In this document: positions 45,325 through 54,702 of the stretch, piece after piece
Layout: each line of letters begins with the position of its first letter
Numbering within the stretch: position 1 is the first letter of the stretch
Assembly (NCBI RefSeq): GCF_000382225.1
Contig: NZ_KB907803.1
Coordinates: 156,050-220,049 of the forward strand
DNA from: Hymenobacter aerophilus DSM 13606
GTDB lineage: Bacteria > Bacteroidota > Bacteroidia > Cytophagales > Hymenobacteraceae
DNA length: 64,000 nucleotides
Direction: 5' to 3'
Notes under the pieces: model-generated
Database searches by the model: none
What the model was told of the DNA's origin: nothing
What the model saw: only the letters and a program-made list of their open reading frames with translations
Program-made: the position numbers and the translations under genes

Positions 45325-46302
45325 ATGGAAGCGCAACTGCTCAACGAAATTCCGTCCCTCGATCTGGCCGACTTCCGCTCCGGCGACCCCGAGCGCAAGG
45401 CCCGCTTTGTACAGCAGCTCGGCGAGGCGTACCAGAACATCGGCTTTGTGGCCCTCAAAAACCACGGCCTCAGCAACGAGCAAACCGACAAGCTCTACAC
45501 CGACGTAAAAGCTTTCTTCTCGTTGCCCGACGATGTAAAGCAGCAGTACGAGAAGCCCGAGCTGGCCGGCCAGCGCGGCTACGTGAGCAAGGGCAAGGAG
45601 CACGCCAAGGGCCGCAACACCGGCGACCTGAAGGAGTTCTACCACGTGGGCCAGGAAGTGGACGATGCTTCCGACCCCATCGGCGCCGAGTACCCCGACA
45701 ACATCTGGCCCGCCGAGGTGGAAAGCTTCGCCGACACTTCCCTGCTGACTTACCGCACCCTCGAATCGGCTGGTAAAGACGTACTACGCGCCATTGCCCT
45801 GTACCTGGAGCTGCCCGAGAACTACTTCGACGACAAGGTGCGCAACGGCAACTCCATCCTGCGCCCCATCCATTACTACCCCATCGAAAACCCCGACGAG
45901 GTGCCGGCCGACGCCGTTCGCGCCGCCGAGCACGGCGACATCAACCTGATTACGCTGCTGATGGGTGCTTCGGCCGACGGCCTGCAGGTGCTGCGCCGCG
46001 ACGGCGAGTGGATTGCCATTACGGCCCTGCCCGACCAGATTGTGGTGAACGTGGGCGACATGCTCCAGCGCCTGACCAACGGCGTGCTCAAGAGCACCAT
46101 TCACCGGGTGGTGAACCCGGCGCGCGAGAAAATGAACTCCTCGCGCTACAGCGTGCCGTTCTTCATGCACCCGCGCTCGGAAATGAGCCTGGCCGCCCTC
46201 GAAAGCTGCGTGACGGCCGACAACCCCAAGAAGGAAGCCGACATCACGGCCGGCGAGTTCCTAAATGAGCGCCTGATTGAGCTGGGCCTGAAGAAGAAGT
46301 AA
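45325..46302 (+). CDS. Isopenicillin-N-synthase-like 2-oxoglutarate/Fe(II) oxygenase
   Basis: 325 residues from ATG 45325. N-terminal DIOX_N-type domain (IPSLDLADFRSGDPERKARF, GEAYQNIGFVALKNHGLSNE), then the oxygenase core: HxD in EHGDINLITLLMG, distal His in LKSTIHRVVNP and the 2OG-binding RxS in SSRYSVPFFMHP. The iron triad is intact. Plant-like members act on small metabolites; the bacterial substrate is unknown, and the family name alone does not imply antibiotic synthesis. It is a single gene, followed by an inverted repeat. Confidence 0.88.
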   Translation: MEAQLLNEIPSLDLADFRSGDPERKARFVQQLGEAYQNIGFVALKNHGLSNEQTDKLYTDVKAFFSLPDDVKQQYEKPELAGQRGYVSKGKEHAKGRNTGDLKEFYHVGQEVDDASDPIGAEYPDNIWPAEVESFADTSLLTYRTLESAGKDVLRAIALYLELPENYFDDKVRNGNSILRPIHYYPIENPDEVPADAVRAAEHGDINLITLLMGASADGLQVLRRDGEWIAITALPDQIVVNVGDMLQRLTNGVLKSTIHRVVNPAREKMNSSRYSVPFFMHPRSEMSLAALESCVTADNPKKEADITAGEFLNERLIELGLKKK

Positions 46303-46333
46303 GGCTATAACAAGCCGATTAGGATTTTGAATA

Positions 46334-46394
46334 CCGCGAAGGGTTCGGATAGAAGCTGTTGACTGACAGTGGCTTCTACCCGAACCCTTCGCGG
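46334..46394. terminator. Inverted repeat after the oxygenase gene
   Basis: CCGCGAAGGGTTCGG pairs with CCGAACCCTTCGCGG; inside, TAGAAGC pairs with GCTTCTA. The in-frame GTG at 46369 for the next gene sits in its loop, which makes that start doubtful. Confidence 0.7.
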
Positions 46395-46485
46395 CGTTCG
46401 GGCCGGTTGCTACTGCCCGCATGGGCTTTATAACGGCCAACCTTTATCTTGGTCAGCCTTCACCATTGCCCCGCGCCTTTCCGCC

Positions 46486-47724
46486 TTGCCTGCGCCCACC
46501 CCCGCCGATAGTACGCTGGCTCCGCCGCCCGGCTCACCGCCGCCGGTGAAGCGCGGGCGCAACCTCATCTTTCTCAAGGATGTGGCGGCGCTGGGCCTCA
46601 CGGCTTTCGGCGGCCCGCAGGCCCACCTGGCCATGATGCTGCGCCTGCTCGTGGATAAGCGCCGCTACCTGAGTGCCCCCGAGCTGCTGGAGCTAATGGC
46701 GCTATGCCAGATTCTGCCCGGCCCGTCCTCCACCCAGATTATTACGGCCATTGGCTTCCGGCTCGGCGGCCCCAACCTGGCCTACCTCACGCTGCTGGTC
46801 TGGATGCTGCCGGCCGTCACCATCATGACGGTGGCGGGCCTATCGGTGAGCTACTTGGATAAGGCGCTGGTGATGCGGCTGGTGCAGTACGTGCAGCCGG
46901 TGGCGGTGGGCTTCGTGGCGTATTCGGCCTACACCATCGCCCGCAAAGTCATTCATACCAAAACCGCCGTGGGGCTGCTGGTGCTGGCGGCCCTGCTGGT
47001 GTATGTGGTGCAGGTGCCCTGGCTGATGCCCATTCTGCTGCTGGCCGGCGGGCTGGTGACCACTTTCCGCTACCGCAAAATGCCCCGCCAGGACAAGCTG
47101 CCCATGCAGATTGAGTGGGCCAACTTCGTGCTCTGGCTGGGCGTGCTGATTGGCGCCGCCGTGCTGGGCCAGTACACCCAGCTGCTGCCGGTGCGCCTGT
47201 TCGAGAACTTCTACCGCAACGGCAGCCTCGTGTTTGGGGGCGGGCAGGTGCTGGCCCCGCTGCTCTACACCGAGTTCGTCGAGTTCAAGCACTACCTCAC
47301 GTCGGAGGAATTTCTGTCGGGGCTGGGACTGGTGCAGGCGCTGCCGGGGCCTAACTTCTCATTTGCCGCCTACATCGGGGCGCTGGCCATGCGCGGGCAG
47401 GGCGGCAGCGGCCTGAGCGGGCAGCTGCTGGGCGCACTGGTAGGGGCGGCGGGCATTTTCATGCCCGGCACGCTGCTCATCTTCTTCCTGATTCGGTTCT
47501 GGGACCAGCTCAAGCGCTACCGCGTAGTAAAAGCCTCGCTCGAAGGCATCAACGCCGTGTCGGCGGGCTTTGTGTGGGCCGCCACCTTTCTGCTTTACCA
47601 CCCGCTGCCCGATACGCCCGTAAATCTGGGCCTGATTGGCGCCACGTTTCTGCTGCTGCTCTGGAATAAAGTGCCCTCCTATATTATTGTGGGCGCGGCC
47701 CTGGCCGCCGGGCTAGTGTTCTAG
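46486..47724 (+). CDS. Chromate transporter family protein (ChrA-like)
   Basis: 412 residues from TTG 46486; the region has no in-frame ATG, and a TATCTTGG box lies about 40 bases upstream. Two CHR halves: FLKDVAALGLTAFGGPQAHL with QILPGPSSTQI, and RNGSLVFGGGQVLAPLLYTE with LPGPNFSFAAYIGAL. Ten to twelve hydrophobic segments fill the protein. ChrA proteins expel chromate with protons, or act on sulfate-like anions. The long two-domain form fits. The start is uncertain; a GTG at 46369 would add 39 residues without signal. Confidence 0.85.
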   Translation: MPAPTPADSTLAPPPGSPPPVKRGRNLIFLKDVAALGLTAFGGPQAHLAMMLRLLVDKRRYLSAPELLELMALCQILPGPSSTQIITAIGFRLGGPNLAYLTLLVWMLPAVTIMTVAGLSVSYLDKALVMRLVQYVQPVAVGFVAYSAYTIARKVIHTKTAVGLLVLAALLVYVVQVPWLMPILLLAGGLVTTFRYRKMPRQDKLPMQIEWANFVLWLGVLIGAAVLGQYTQLLPVRLFENFYRNGSLVFGGGQVLAPLLYTEFVEFKHYLTSEEFLSGLGLVQALPGPNFSFAAYIGALAMRGQGGSGLSGQLLGALVGAAGIFMPGTLLIFFLIRFWDQLKRYRVVKASLEGINAVSAGFVWAATFLLYHPLPDTPVNLGLIGATFLLLLWNKVPSYIIVGAALAAGLVF

Positions 47725-47987
47725 CCGGCTGGCTGGGGTACTGCTGGCCCGCATTTTGTGGGCGCCCGTCCCGCCAAGGGGCAAACCGTACGAGCCAGGC
47801 GCTTAATCCAACGGACTGTAGCGCCGGCCGTATTTATTTCAATAGCTTTAGCTGAACGACTCTCCGATCCAGTGAGGCGTTTTTTTACGCCTCTAACCAT
47901 CAGGCATATTTGCGTATGCACATATAGGTTTTAGCCTTCTTGGAAAGCTATATACCTTTACTTCCTGAATCTACCATTTCCCACCGC

Positions 47988-50837
47988 ATGGACCAGTATT
48001 CCTACATCGCCAACGCCAATGGCGAGTTCATCGACCAGCTGTACCAATCGTACAAAAACGACCCGGAATCGGTTGATTTCGGCTGGCAGAAGTTTTTCGA
48101 AGGCTTCGACTTCTCGCAGAAGTTCCCCGACGGCGACATGCCGCAGGCCGATGGCGAGGGCGCTATCCTGACGCCGGCCAGCACCAACAACGCCCCGCCC
48201 ATCCGCTCCGTCGACCGCGAGTCGGGCGACAAGCAGACGCAGGTGCGCAACCTGATTTATGCCTACCGCAGCCGCGGCCACCTTGTGGCCAACACTAACC
48301 CGGTGCGCGAGCGGAAAGACCGCAAAGCCTACCTGCAGCTGGCTGATTTCGGTCTGAGCGACGCCGACCTCGACACCGTGTTCAGTAGCGGCAACGTCAT
48401 CGTCGGCCTCGATGACAACGCCACGCTGCGCCAGATTCTGGAGGCGCTGAAGAAGATATACACCCGCACCATCGGCTTCGAGTACACCTACATCCGCGAC
48501 CCGAAAGTGCTCGACTGGTTCCGCGACAAGGTGGAGCGCGAGTCGCTGAGCTTCAAGCCGACCAAGGAGTTCAAGAAGCGCATCCTGAGCAAGCTCAACG
48601 AGGCCGTGGTGTTCGAGAACTTCCTGCATACCAAGTTTTTGGGGCAGAAGCGCTTCTCGCTCGAAGGCGGCGAAACCACCATTCCGGCCCTCGACGCCAT
48701 CATCCGCAAGGGCGCCGAGCTGGGCGTGGAGGAAGTGATGATTGGCATGGCTCACCGTGGCCGCCTGAACGTGCTGGCCAACATCATGGGCAAGACCTAC
48801 GAGCAGATTTTCTCGGAGTTCCAGGGCACCGCCGTGCCCGACCTGACCATGGGCGACGGCGACGTGAAGTACCACATGGGCTATAGCAGCCAGGTGGACG
48901 TGGACGGCCGCAAAGTGAACCTGAAGCTGGCGCCCAACCCCTCGCACCTCGAAGCCGTAAACCCGGTGGTGGAGGGCTTCGTGCGCGCCAAGCTCGACCA
49001 CGGCTACGGCAACGACTTCAACAAAGTAATGCCCATCCTCATCCACGGCGACGCGGCCCTCTCGGGCCAGGGCATCGGCTACGAGGTGACGCAGATGTCG
49101 CAGCTGGAGGGCTACCGCACGGGCGGCACCATTCACTTCGTCATCAACAACCAGGTGGGCTTCACCACTGATTTCGAGGATGGCCGCTCGTCGATTTACT
49201 CCACCGACCTGGCCAAGATTATTGATGCGCCGGTGCTGCACGTGAACGGCGACGACCCCGAGGCCGTGGTGTTTGCCGTGCAGCTGGCCACCGAGTACCG
49301 CCAGGAGTTCCACGCCGATATCTTCATTGATATGGTGTGCTACCGCCGCCACGGCCACAACGAGTCGGACGAGCCCAAGTTCACCCAGCCCACGCTTTAC
49401 AACCTCATCAGCAAGCACCAGAACCCGCGCGAAGTGTACAACGCCGCGCTGGTGGCCCGCGGCGACGTGGATGCCGAGCTGGCTGACGAGCTGGACAAGG
49501 AGTTCCGCGACACCCTGCAGGCCCGCCTCGATTTGGTGAAGCAAAAGGCCCTGCCCTACAACTACCAGGCCCTCGAAAACGAGTGGCGCAGCCTGCGCCG
49601 CAGCACCCCCGCCGATTTCGAGCAGAGCCCCGAAACCGGCATCAGCGAGGAGGCCATAGCCCAGGTGGGCCGCGCCCTGACCACGCTGCCCGAAGGCTTC
49701 CGGCCCCTCAAGCAGATTGATAAGCTGATGGAGGAGCGCCGCAAGATGTTCTTCGAAACGCGCGTGCTGAACTGGGCCGCTGGCGAGCTGCTGGCCTACG
49801 GGTCGCTGCTGCTTGATAAGCACATTGTGCGCGTAAGCGGCCAGGATGTGCAGCGCGGCACGTTCTCACACCGCCACGCCGTACTCCACGACGCCGAAAC
49901 GTCGGCGCCCTACAACTCGCTCAACCACATTGCCGACGACCAGCAGACGCTGCGCATCTACAACTCGCTGCTGAGCGAGTACGCGGTGCTGGGCTTTGAA
50001 TTCGGCTACGCGCTGGCCAACCCCACCGCCCTGGTGGTGTGGGAGGCGCAGTTCGGCGACTTCGCCAACGGCGCCCAGACCATGATTGACCAGTTCGTGG
50101 TGAGTTCGGAAAGCAAGTGGCAGCGCATGAACGGCCTCGTGATGCTGCTGCCCCACGGCTACGAGGGCCAGGGTCCCGAGCACTCCAACGCCCGCCCCGA
50201 GCGGTTCCTGCAGCTGGCCGCCGAAAACAACATCATCGTGGCCAACCTGACCACGCCGGCCAACTTCTTCCATGCCCTGCGCCGGCAGCTGACCTGGGAG
50301 TTCCGCAAGCCACTCATCGTCATGTCGCCCAAATCGATGCTGCGCAACCCGCTGTGCGTGTCGCCGGTGGAGGATTTCACCAGCGGCCGCTTCCACGAGG
50401 TGCTCGGCGACAACTACGCCGAGGCCAAGAAAGTGAAGCGCGTGCTGCTGTGCTCGGGCAAAGTGTATTTCGATTTGCTCGATGAGCAGCAGCAGTCGGA
50501 GCGCCGCGACGTGGCCATTGTGCGCCTCGAGCAGCTGCACCCCTTCCCGCAGCAGCAGCTGCAGGCCGAGCTGGCCAAGTACCCCAAGGCCAAGGTGTAC
50601 TGGGTGCAGGAAGAGCCCGAAAACATGGGCTACTGGAATTACCTGCTGCGCTTCATGCGCCGCGAGCTGGAAGATGTGGTGTCGCGCAAGCCCTCGGCTT
50701 CGCCGGCCACCGGCTACAACAAAGTGCACCTGCAGGAGCAGAAGGAAGTGGTAGCCCGCGCCTTCGACAAGCCCCGCGAAGCCGTAGCCGACGAGGTAAT
50801 CGAAGAAGTAAACGCCATTGCCAAAAAGCAGGACTAG
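47988..50837 (+). CDS. sucA: 2-oxoglutarate dehydrogenase E1
   Basis: 949 residues from ATG 47988. The N-terminal helix (YIANANGEFIDQLYQSYKND) is shared by E1o proteins. Thiamine site: GDAALSGQGIGYEVTQMSQL to HFVINNQVGFTTDFEDGRSS. Also EVMIGMAHRGRLNVLANIMG, DMVCYRRHGHNESDEP and the C-terminal transketolase part (HGYEGQGPEHSNARPERFLQ). It decarboxylates 2-oxoglutarate in the TCA cycle and feeds the E2 encoded next. It is followed by sucB after about 100 bases with a short repeat. A TACCTTTA box lies 28 bases before the ATG. Confidence 0.97.
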   Translation: MDQYSYIANANGEFIDQLYQSYKNDPESVDFGWQKFFEGFDFSQKFPDGDMPQADGEGAILTPASTNNAPPIRSVDRESGDKQTQVRNLIYAYRSRGHLVANTNPVRERKDRKAYLQLADFGLSDADLDTVFSSGNVIVGLDDNATLRQILEALKKIYTRTIGFEYTYIRDPKVLDWFRDKVERESLSFKPTKEFKKRILSKLNEAVVFENFLHTKFLGQKRFSLEGGETTIPALDAIIRKGAELGVEEVMIGMAHRGRLNVLANIMGKTYEQIFSEFQGTAVPDLTMGDGDVKYHMGYSSQVDVDGRKVNLKLAPNPSHLEAVNPVVEGFVRAKLDHGYGNDFNKVMPILIHGDAALSGQGIGYEVTQMSQLEGYRTGGTIHFVINNQVGFTTDFEDGRSSIYSTDLAKIIDAPVLHVNGDDPEAVVFAVQLATEYRQEFHADIFIDMVCYRRHGHNESDEPKFTQPTLYNLISKHQNPREVYNAALVARGDVDAELADELDKEFRDTLQARLDLVKQKALPYNYQALENEWRSLRRSTPADFEQSPETGISEEAIAQVGRALTTLPEGFRPLKQIDKLMEERRKMFFETRVLNWAAGELLAYGSLLLDKHIVRVSGQDVQRGTFSHRHAVLHDAETSAPYNSLNHIADDQQTLRIYNSLLSEYAVLGFEFGYALANPTALVVWEAQFGDFANGAQTMIDQFVVSSESKWQRMNGLVMLLPHGYEGQGPEHSNARPERFLQLAAENNIIVANLTTPANFFHALRRQLTWEFRKPLIVMSPKSMLRNPLCVSPVEDFTSGRFHEVLGDNYAEAKKVKRVLLCSGKVYFDLLDEQQQSERRDVAIVRLEQLHPFPQQQLQAELAKYPKAKVYWVQEEPENMGYWNYLLRFMRRELEDVVSRKPSASPATGYNKVHLQEQKEVVARAFDKPREAVADEVIEEVNAIAKKQD

Positions 50838-50941
50838 CTAATTTGAGCTGTTAGCTGATGGCTATTAGCTGTTAGCTTCCGTTCAAAAGCAGCCGCTTAG
50901 CTTTAACTCTCACTCCCGAAACCCTTCAAATCCCCCCACCT

Positions 50942-52615
50942 ATGGGTCTGGAAATTAAAATCCCCGCCGTTGGCGAATCCATCACCGAAGTAACCATTGC
51001 CAAGTGGCTGAAAGCCGACGGCGACACCGTGGAGCGCGATGAAATCATTGCCGAGCTGGAGTCGGACAAGGCCACGTTTGAGCTGCCCGCCGAGCAGGCC
51101 GGCGTGCTCCGCATCAAGGTAGCCGAGGGCGAAACCATCGACATCGGCACCACCATTGCCGAAATCGACGGCGACGGCGCGGGCGCGGCGGCTCCGAAAG
51201 CGGCCCCAGCCGCCGGCGCTACGGCCCCGGCCGGTGCTACCGACCCGGTAAGCAAGGGCGAGGAAAACCCGCAGGCCAGCGACCAGGCCGGCTACGGCGG
51301 CAGGCCTGAGGGCGGCGCGGCCGGTGCGGCAGCCAGCAACGGCGGCCAGAGCGGCGGCGGCGCGACGGTGGAAATGAAAATCCCGACCGTGGGCGAGTCC
51401 ATCACTGAGGTAACCGTGGCCAAATGGCTGAAGGAGGATGGTGCCAGCGTGGAGCGCGACGAAATTATTGCCGAGCTGGAGTCCGACAAGGCTACGTTTG
51501 AGCTGCCCGCTGAGGCCGCCGGCACGCTGCGCCACGCCGCCAAGGAAGGCGAAACCATCAATATCGGCGCCACCATTGCCCGCATTGAGGGCGGCAGCGG
51601 CGCGACTTCGGCCAGCGCCCCCAAGGCCGATGCGCCGAAAGCCGCCGCGCCGGCTGCTTCGGCCAACGCTGCGGCCGGCACCGGCAACAGCTCCTACGCT
51701 ACGGGCACGCCTTCGCCGGCGGCCGGTAAAATTCTGGGGGAGAAAGGCATCAGCGCCGCCGATGTATCGGGTACCGGCCGCGACGGCCGCATCACGAAGG
51801 AAGACGCCCAGAACGCCTCGGCCAAGCCCGCCGCGGCTCCGGCCGCTCCGGCTGCCAAAGCTGCCCCGGCTCCGGCCAGCAGCCAGCCCACGGCCGGCAA
51901 CGCGCCTTCGGGCAACCGCAACGTGCGCCGCGAGCGGATGAGCAACCTGCGCAAAACGGTGGCCCGCCGCCTCGTAACGGTAAAGAACGAGACGGCCATG
52001 CTCACTACCTTCAACGAGGTGAACATGCAGCCCATCATGGACCTGCGCACCAAGTTCAAGGACCGCTTCAAGGAGAAAAACGGCGTGGGCCTCGGCTTCA
52101 TGTCGTTCTTCACCAAAGCCGTGTGCGTGGCCCTGAAAGAGTGGCCCGCCGTGAACGCCCAGATTGACGGCACCGACATCGTGTACAACGACTTCTGCGA
52201 CATCAGCATCGCCGTTTCGGCTCCCAAAGGGCTGGTGGTGCCGGTTATCCGCAACGCCGAGGAGCTGAGCTTCGAGGGCATCGAGAAGGAAGTGGTGCGG
52301 CTGGCCACGCTGGCCCGCGACAACAAGCTGACGCTGGAGCAGATGACCGGCGGCACGTTCACCATCACCAACGGCGGCGTGTTTGGCTCGATGATGAGCA
52401 CGCCCATCATCAACGCCCCGCAATCGGCCATCCTGGGCATGCACAACATCGTGCAGCGCCCGGTAGCCGAGAACGGGCAGGTGGTAATCCGCCCGATGAT
52501 GTACCTGGCCCTGAGCTACGACCACCGCATCATCGACGGCCGCGAGTCAGTGTCGTTCCTGGTGCGCGTGAAGGAGCTGCTCGAAGACCCAACTCGTTTG
52601 CTGCTGGGCGTGTAA
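50942..52615 (+). CDS. sucB: 2-oxoglutarate dehydrogenase E2 (dihydrolipoyl succinyltransferase) with two lipoyl domains
   Basis: 557 residues. Two lipoyl domains: lysines Lys43 and Lys183, each in [13 protein letters not shown]. Most E2o proteins carry one, so a tandem copy is notable. Ala/Pro linkers follow, then an E3-binding domain (about 260-290; [20 protein letters not shown]) and a catalytic domain (about 325-557) with His528 and Asp532 in SYDHRIIDG, and [20 protein letters not shown]. It moves the succinyl group to CoA. Lipoyl groups come from LipA (5940), and the dihydrolipoyl arm is reoxidised by LpdA (60049). Confidence 0.96.
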   Translation: MGLEIKIPAVGESITEVTIAKWLKADGDTVERDEIIAELESDKATFELPAEQAGVLRIKVAEGETIDIGTTIAEIDGDGAGAAAPKAAPAAGATAPAGATDPVSKGEENPQASDQAGYGGRPEGGAAGAAASNGGQSGGGATVEMKIPTVGESITEVTVAKWLKEDGASVERDEIIAELESDKATFELPAEAAGTLRHAAKEGETINIGATIARIEGGSGATSASAPKADAPKAAAPAASANAAAGTGNSSYATGTPSPAAGKILGEKGISAADVSGTGRDGRITKEDAQNASAKPAAAPAAPAAKAAPAPASSQPTAGNAPSGNRNVRRERMSNLRKTVARRLVTVKNETAMLTTFNEVNMQPIMDLRTKFKDRFKEKNGVGLGFMSFFTKAVCVALKEWPAVNAQIDGTDIVYNDFCDISIAVSAPKGLVVPVIRNAEELSFEGIEKEVVRLATLARDNKLTLEQMTGGTFTITNGGVFGSMMSTPIINAPQSAILGMHNIVQRPVAENGQVVIRPMMYLALSYDHRIIDGRESVSFLVRVKELLEDPTRLLLGV

Positions 52616-52617
52616 GG

Positions 52618-52816
52618 ACCACGGATTAGCGTGGATTTTAGCGGATTTCACGGATTTTGTAGTCCTGCAACAGCCCGAAACAGAACGAGGCTTGCCAATC
52701 GGCAAGCCTCGTTCTGTTTCGGGCTGTTGGATGTAGAAAGCCGATTCGTGTTCGCGCCAGTCTGCGCCGATCACAAAATCCGTGAAATCCGCCAGAATCC
52801 GCGCTAATCCGTGGTC
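52618..52816. repeat. Nested palindrome: outer ATTAGCGTGG units, inner 29-base hairpin
   Basis: Outer arms start CCACGGATTAGCGTGGATTT (52618-52658) and AAAATCCGTGAAATCCGCC (52774-52816). The inner hairpin has exact 29-base arms (CAACAGCCCGAAACAGAACG..., 52668-52696, and 52701-52729) around a four-base loop. It lies between convergent sucB and the haemoglobin gene. Confidence 0.85.
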
Positions 52817-53206
52817 CTAGTCGACGGGTAGCTCGCGGTTGCGCAGAGCTTTGAGGCGGGTGGCCATCTGGTGGGCCAGCTGCTTGGCCTGCTCGGCTTT
52901 GGAGCCGGCGAAGTATTCCTCGACGGTGGAAGAGAACAGTTGCAGCCAGTGCTCGATGTGGGCGCCGCCGCGCGGCATCACTACCTGCTCGGGCAGCGGC
53001 TCGCCCTCGGCCGTGCCGGCACCGAGCAGCGTGCTGCTCCAGTAGCGATACTGCGACGTGAGGTAGTGGGGCCAGTGAATGCGGGCCGCGGCGGCGAAGC
53101 TGGCGCCCAGCAGCGTGTCGTTGGTGGCCTTGTGGCAGAGCGAATCGACCAGCGTTTTGATGTCGCCTTCGGTACGAATGTCGGGACGGGTAACGGACGT
53201 TTTCAT
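52817..53206 (-). CDS. Group III truncated haemoglobin-like protein, proximal histidine apparently missing
   Basis: 129 residues. Matches the group III truncated globin pattern: RPDIRTEGDIKTLVDS, NDTLLGASFA, IHWPHYLTSQYRYWSSTLLG, and HWLQLFSSTVEEYFAG near the end. In family members I know, the segment after GxP carries the proximal heme histidine (as in GNPMLVH); here it reads GEPLPEQ, with Gln74. His83 or His86 could serve instead, or the protein may not bind heme in the usual way. Family roles concern oxygen, NO or redox. A TAAATTCG box lies about 45 bases upstream. Confidence 0.8.
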   Translation of the reverse strand: MKTSVTRPDIRTEGDIKTLVDSLCHKATNDTLLGASFAAAARIHWPHYLTSQYRYWSSTLLGAGTAEGEPLPEQVVMPRGGAHIEHWLQLFSSTVEEYFAGSKAEQAKQLAHQMATRLKALRNRELPVD

Positions 53207-53431
53207 AGGCCAGGAAGAAAGGGTGGGTGGGCTCTGGAATACGCAGCGAATTTACGCAGGTTGCCTGATATTCGCCGCTAAACCGGGTGCCTTTTTACCT
53301 GTATCCTGTTTTTGTTGCATCGGGTAGCCACGCACTGCCGACCCAGGGCTTTCGGCCTCCTGAAAATCCTAAGTGAGTAATCGTAAATAACTGAGTAACA
53401 GTTGCGCTACCAGCGTGCCCAAGCGTAGGCG

Positions 53432-54367
53432 TCAGGCCAGCTTGCGGGGCTGCGGCTGCTTGCCGCCCAGCACCACCAGGGCCACGGCGGCCACAATCAG
53501 GGCGGCACCGCCCAGCATGCCGGTGTTCAGGGTTTCGCCCGCAAACAGCCAGCCCAGCAGCAGCGCCACCACCGGGTTGACGAAGGCGTAGGTGCCCGCC
53601 AGCGCCGGCTCGACTACCTTCAGCAGCCATACGTAGGCCGACAGTGCGATGATGGAACCGAAGACCACCAGATACGCCAGCGCCCCCCAGATTTTAAAAG
53701 GTACCTGGTCGAGGTGGAAGGCCGGGGCCTCGCCGTGCAACAGCCCGATGATGAGCAGGTAGAAGCCGCCGCACAGCATCTGCATGCCTACGCCGATAAA
53801 GGGCGAGCCGCTGACGGGCTTCTGGCGGGAGTAAAGCGAACCGACGGCCCACATAAACGAGCCCACCAGCACGGCGCCGATGCCGAGCAGGGCGTGGCCG
53901 GGAATCAGGACCGGGGCCGTGCTGTCGGTTTTAAGCAGCAGTAGCAGTCCGCCCACGCCCAGCACTAGGCCCAGCAGCACCTTGGCGTTGGGCCGGCGGG
54001 TGAGGCCCGAAGCCCAGCCCAGCAGCGCCAGATACATCGGCACCGCGGCCACCAGCAGGGCCGTCATGCCCGACGGAATATACTGCTGGGCGAACGTGGT
54101 GCCGCCGTTGCCGAATACCGGCAGACACAGCCCCATGATGGCCGCCCGGCCCCAGTCCTGCCGCGAAGGGGCGGGGGCGCCACTTAGCCGCAACGCCCCG
54201 TAGAGCAGGCTGCCGGCTATAGAATAGCGCATGGCCGAAAGCAGAAACGGTGGCCAGACGCCCAGCGCGATTTTGGTGGCCAGGTACGTGGAGCCCCAGA
54301 TAAGGTACAGAGCCAGCAGCGCCAGCAAAATGAGCGAGCGGGGAGAGGTAGGCGAAGGTGCCGGCAT
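53432..54367 (-). CDS. EamA/DMT-family transporter
   Basis: 311 residues from the ATG at 54367. Ten hydrophobic segments in two five-span EamA halves (LALLALYLIWGSTYLATKIA, PPFLLSAMRYSIAGSLLY and the second half GALAYLVVFGSIIALSAYVW, YAFVNPVVALLLGWLF). The IWGSTY and NPVxA motifs are typical of the RhaT/YdcZ-like drug/metabolite exporters. Substrate unknown; amino acids or toxic metabolites are common in the family. An upstream extension overlaps repeat DNA and is rejected. Confidence 0.9.
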   Translation of the reverse strand: MPAPSPTSPRSLILLALLALYLIWGSTYLATKIALGVWPPFLLSAMRYSIAGSLLYGALRLSGAPAPSRQDWGRAAIMGLCLPVFGNGGTTFAQQYIPSGMTALLVAAVPMYLALLGWASGLTRRPNAKVLLGLVLGVGGLLLLLKTDSTAPVLIPGHALLGIGAVLVGSFMWAVGSLYSRQKPVSGSPFIGVGMQMLCGGFYLLIIGLLHGEAPAFHLDQVPFKIWGALAYLVVFGSIIALSAYVWLLKVVEPALAGTYAFVNPVVALLLGWLFAGETLNTGMLGGAALIVAAVALVVLGGKQPQPRKLA

Positions 54368-54433
54368 AAAGCGAAGAGAAAAGCTGCGCAAAATTACGCG
54401 CCTTTTGGCTGGCGGCTTCCTGCGGAACATGGC

Positions 54434-54676
54434 CGGGCGCCTGACGTTGCGCCCCGCGTCGGCGCAACGTCGGGCGCCCGGCCGGGTCTGTAGGTGCGGT
54501 TGTTCGGCTGCCTGCTTGAACGGTGTAGAGATGCATAGTTGCGTCTCGTCGTTGCTGACGCCTGCCATTGTGCCCCGCCGTTCAACGACGAGACGCAACT
54601 ATGCGTCTCTACATCGTTTTTGACGCCTGCTGTTCCGCCCTGCCGTTCAACGGCGAGACGCAAAGGGTTGCGTCTC
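54434..54676. repeat. Cluster of three palindromes with GAGACGCAA units
   Basis: GGGCGCCTGACGTTGCGCC pairs with GGCGCAACGTCGGGCGCCC (54434-54479). GTAGAGATGCATAGTTGCGT... pairs with ...ACGCAACTATGCGTCTCTAC (54525-54554 and 54583-54612, one mismatch in 30). GAGACGCAA pairs with TTGCGTCTC (54655-54676). They fill the space between divergent EamA and M1 peptidase genes. Confidence 0.85.
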
Positions 54677-54702
54677 TGCACCGCTTCACGATTCCATTTC
54701 CT

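Noticed and set aside
45325..46302. Antibiotic biosynthesis (isopenicillin N synthase)
   Set aside because: Only the fold and iron site match; no other beta-lactam genes are nearby and the family is functionally broad.
47958..49823. 621-codon open frame opposite sucA
   Set aside because: Shadow of a fully conserved enzyme.
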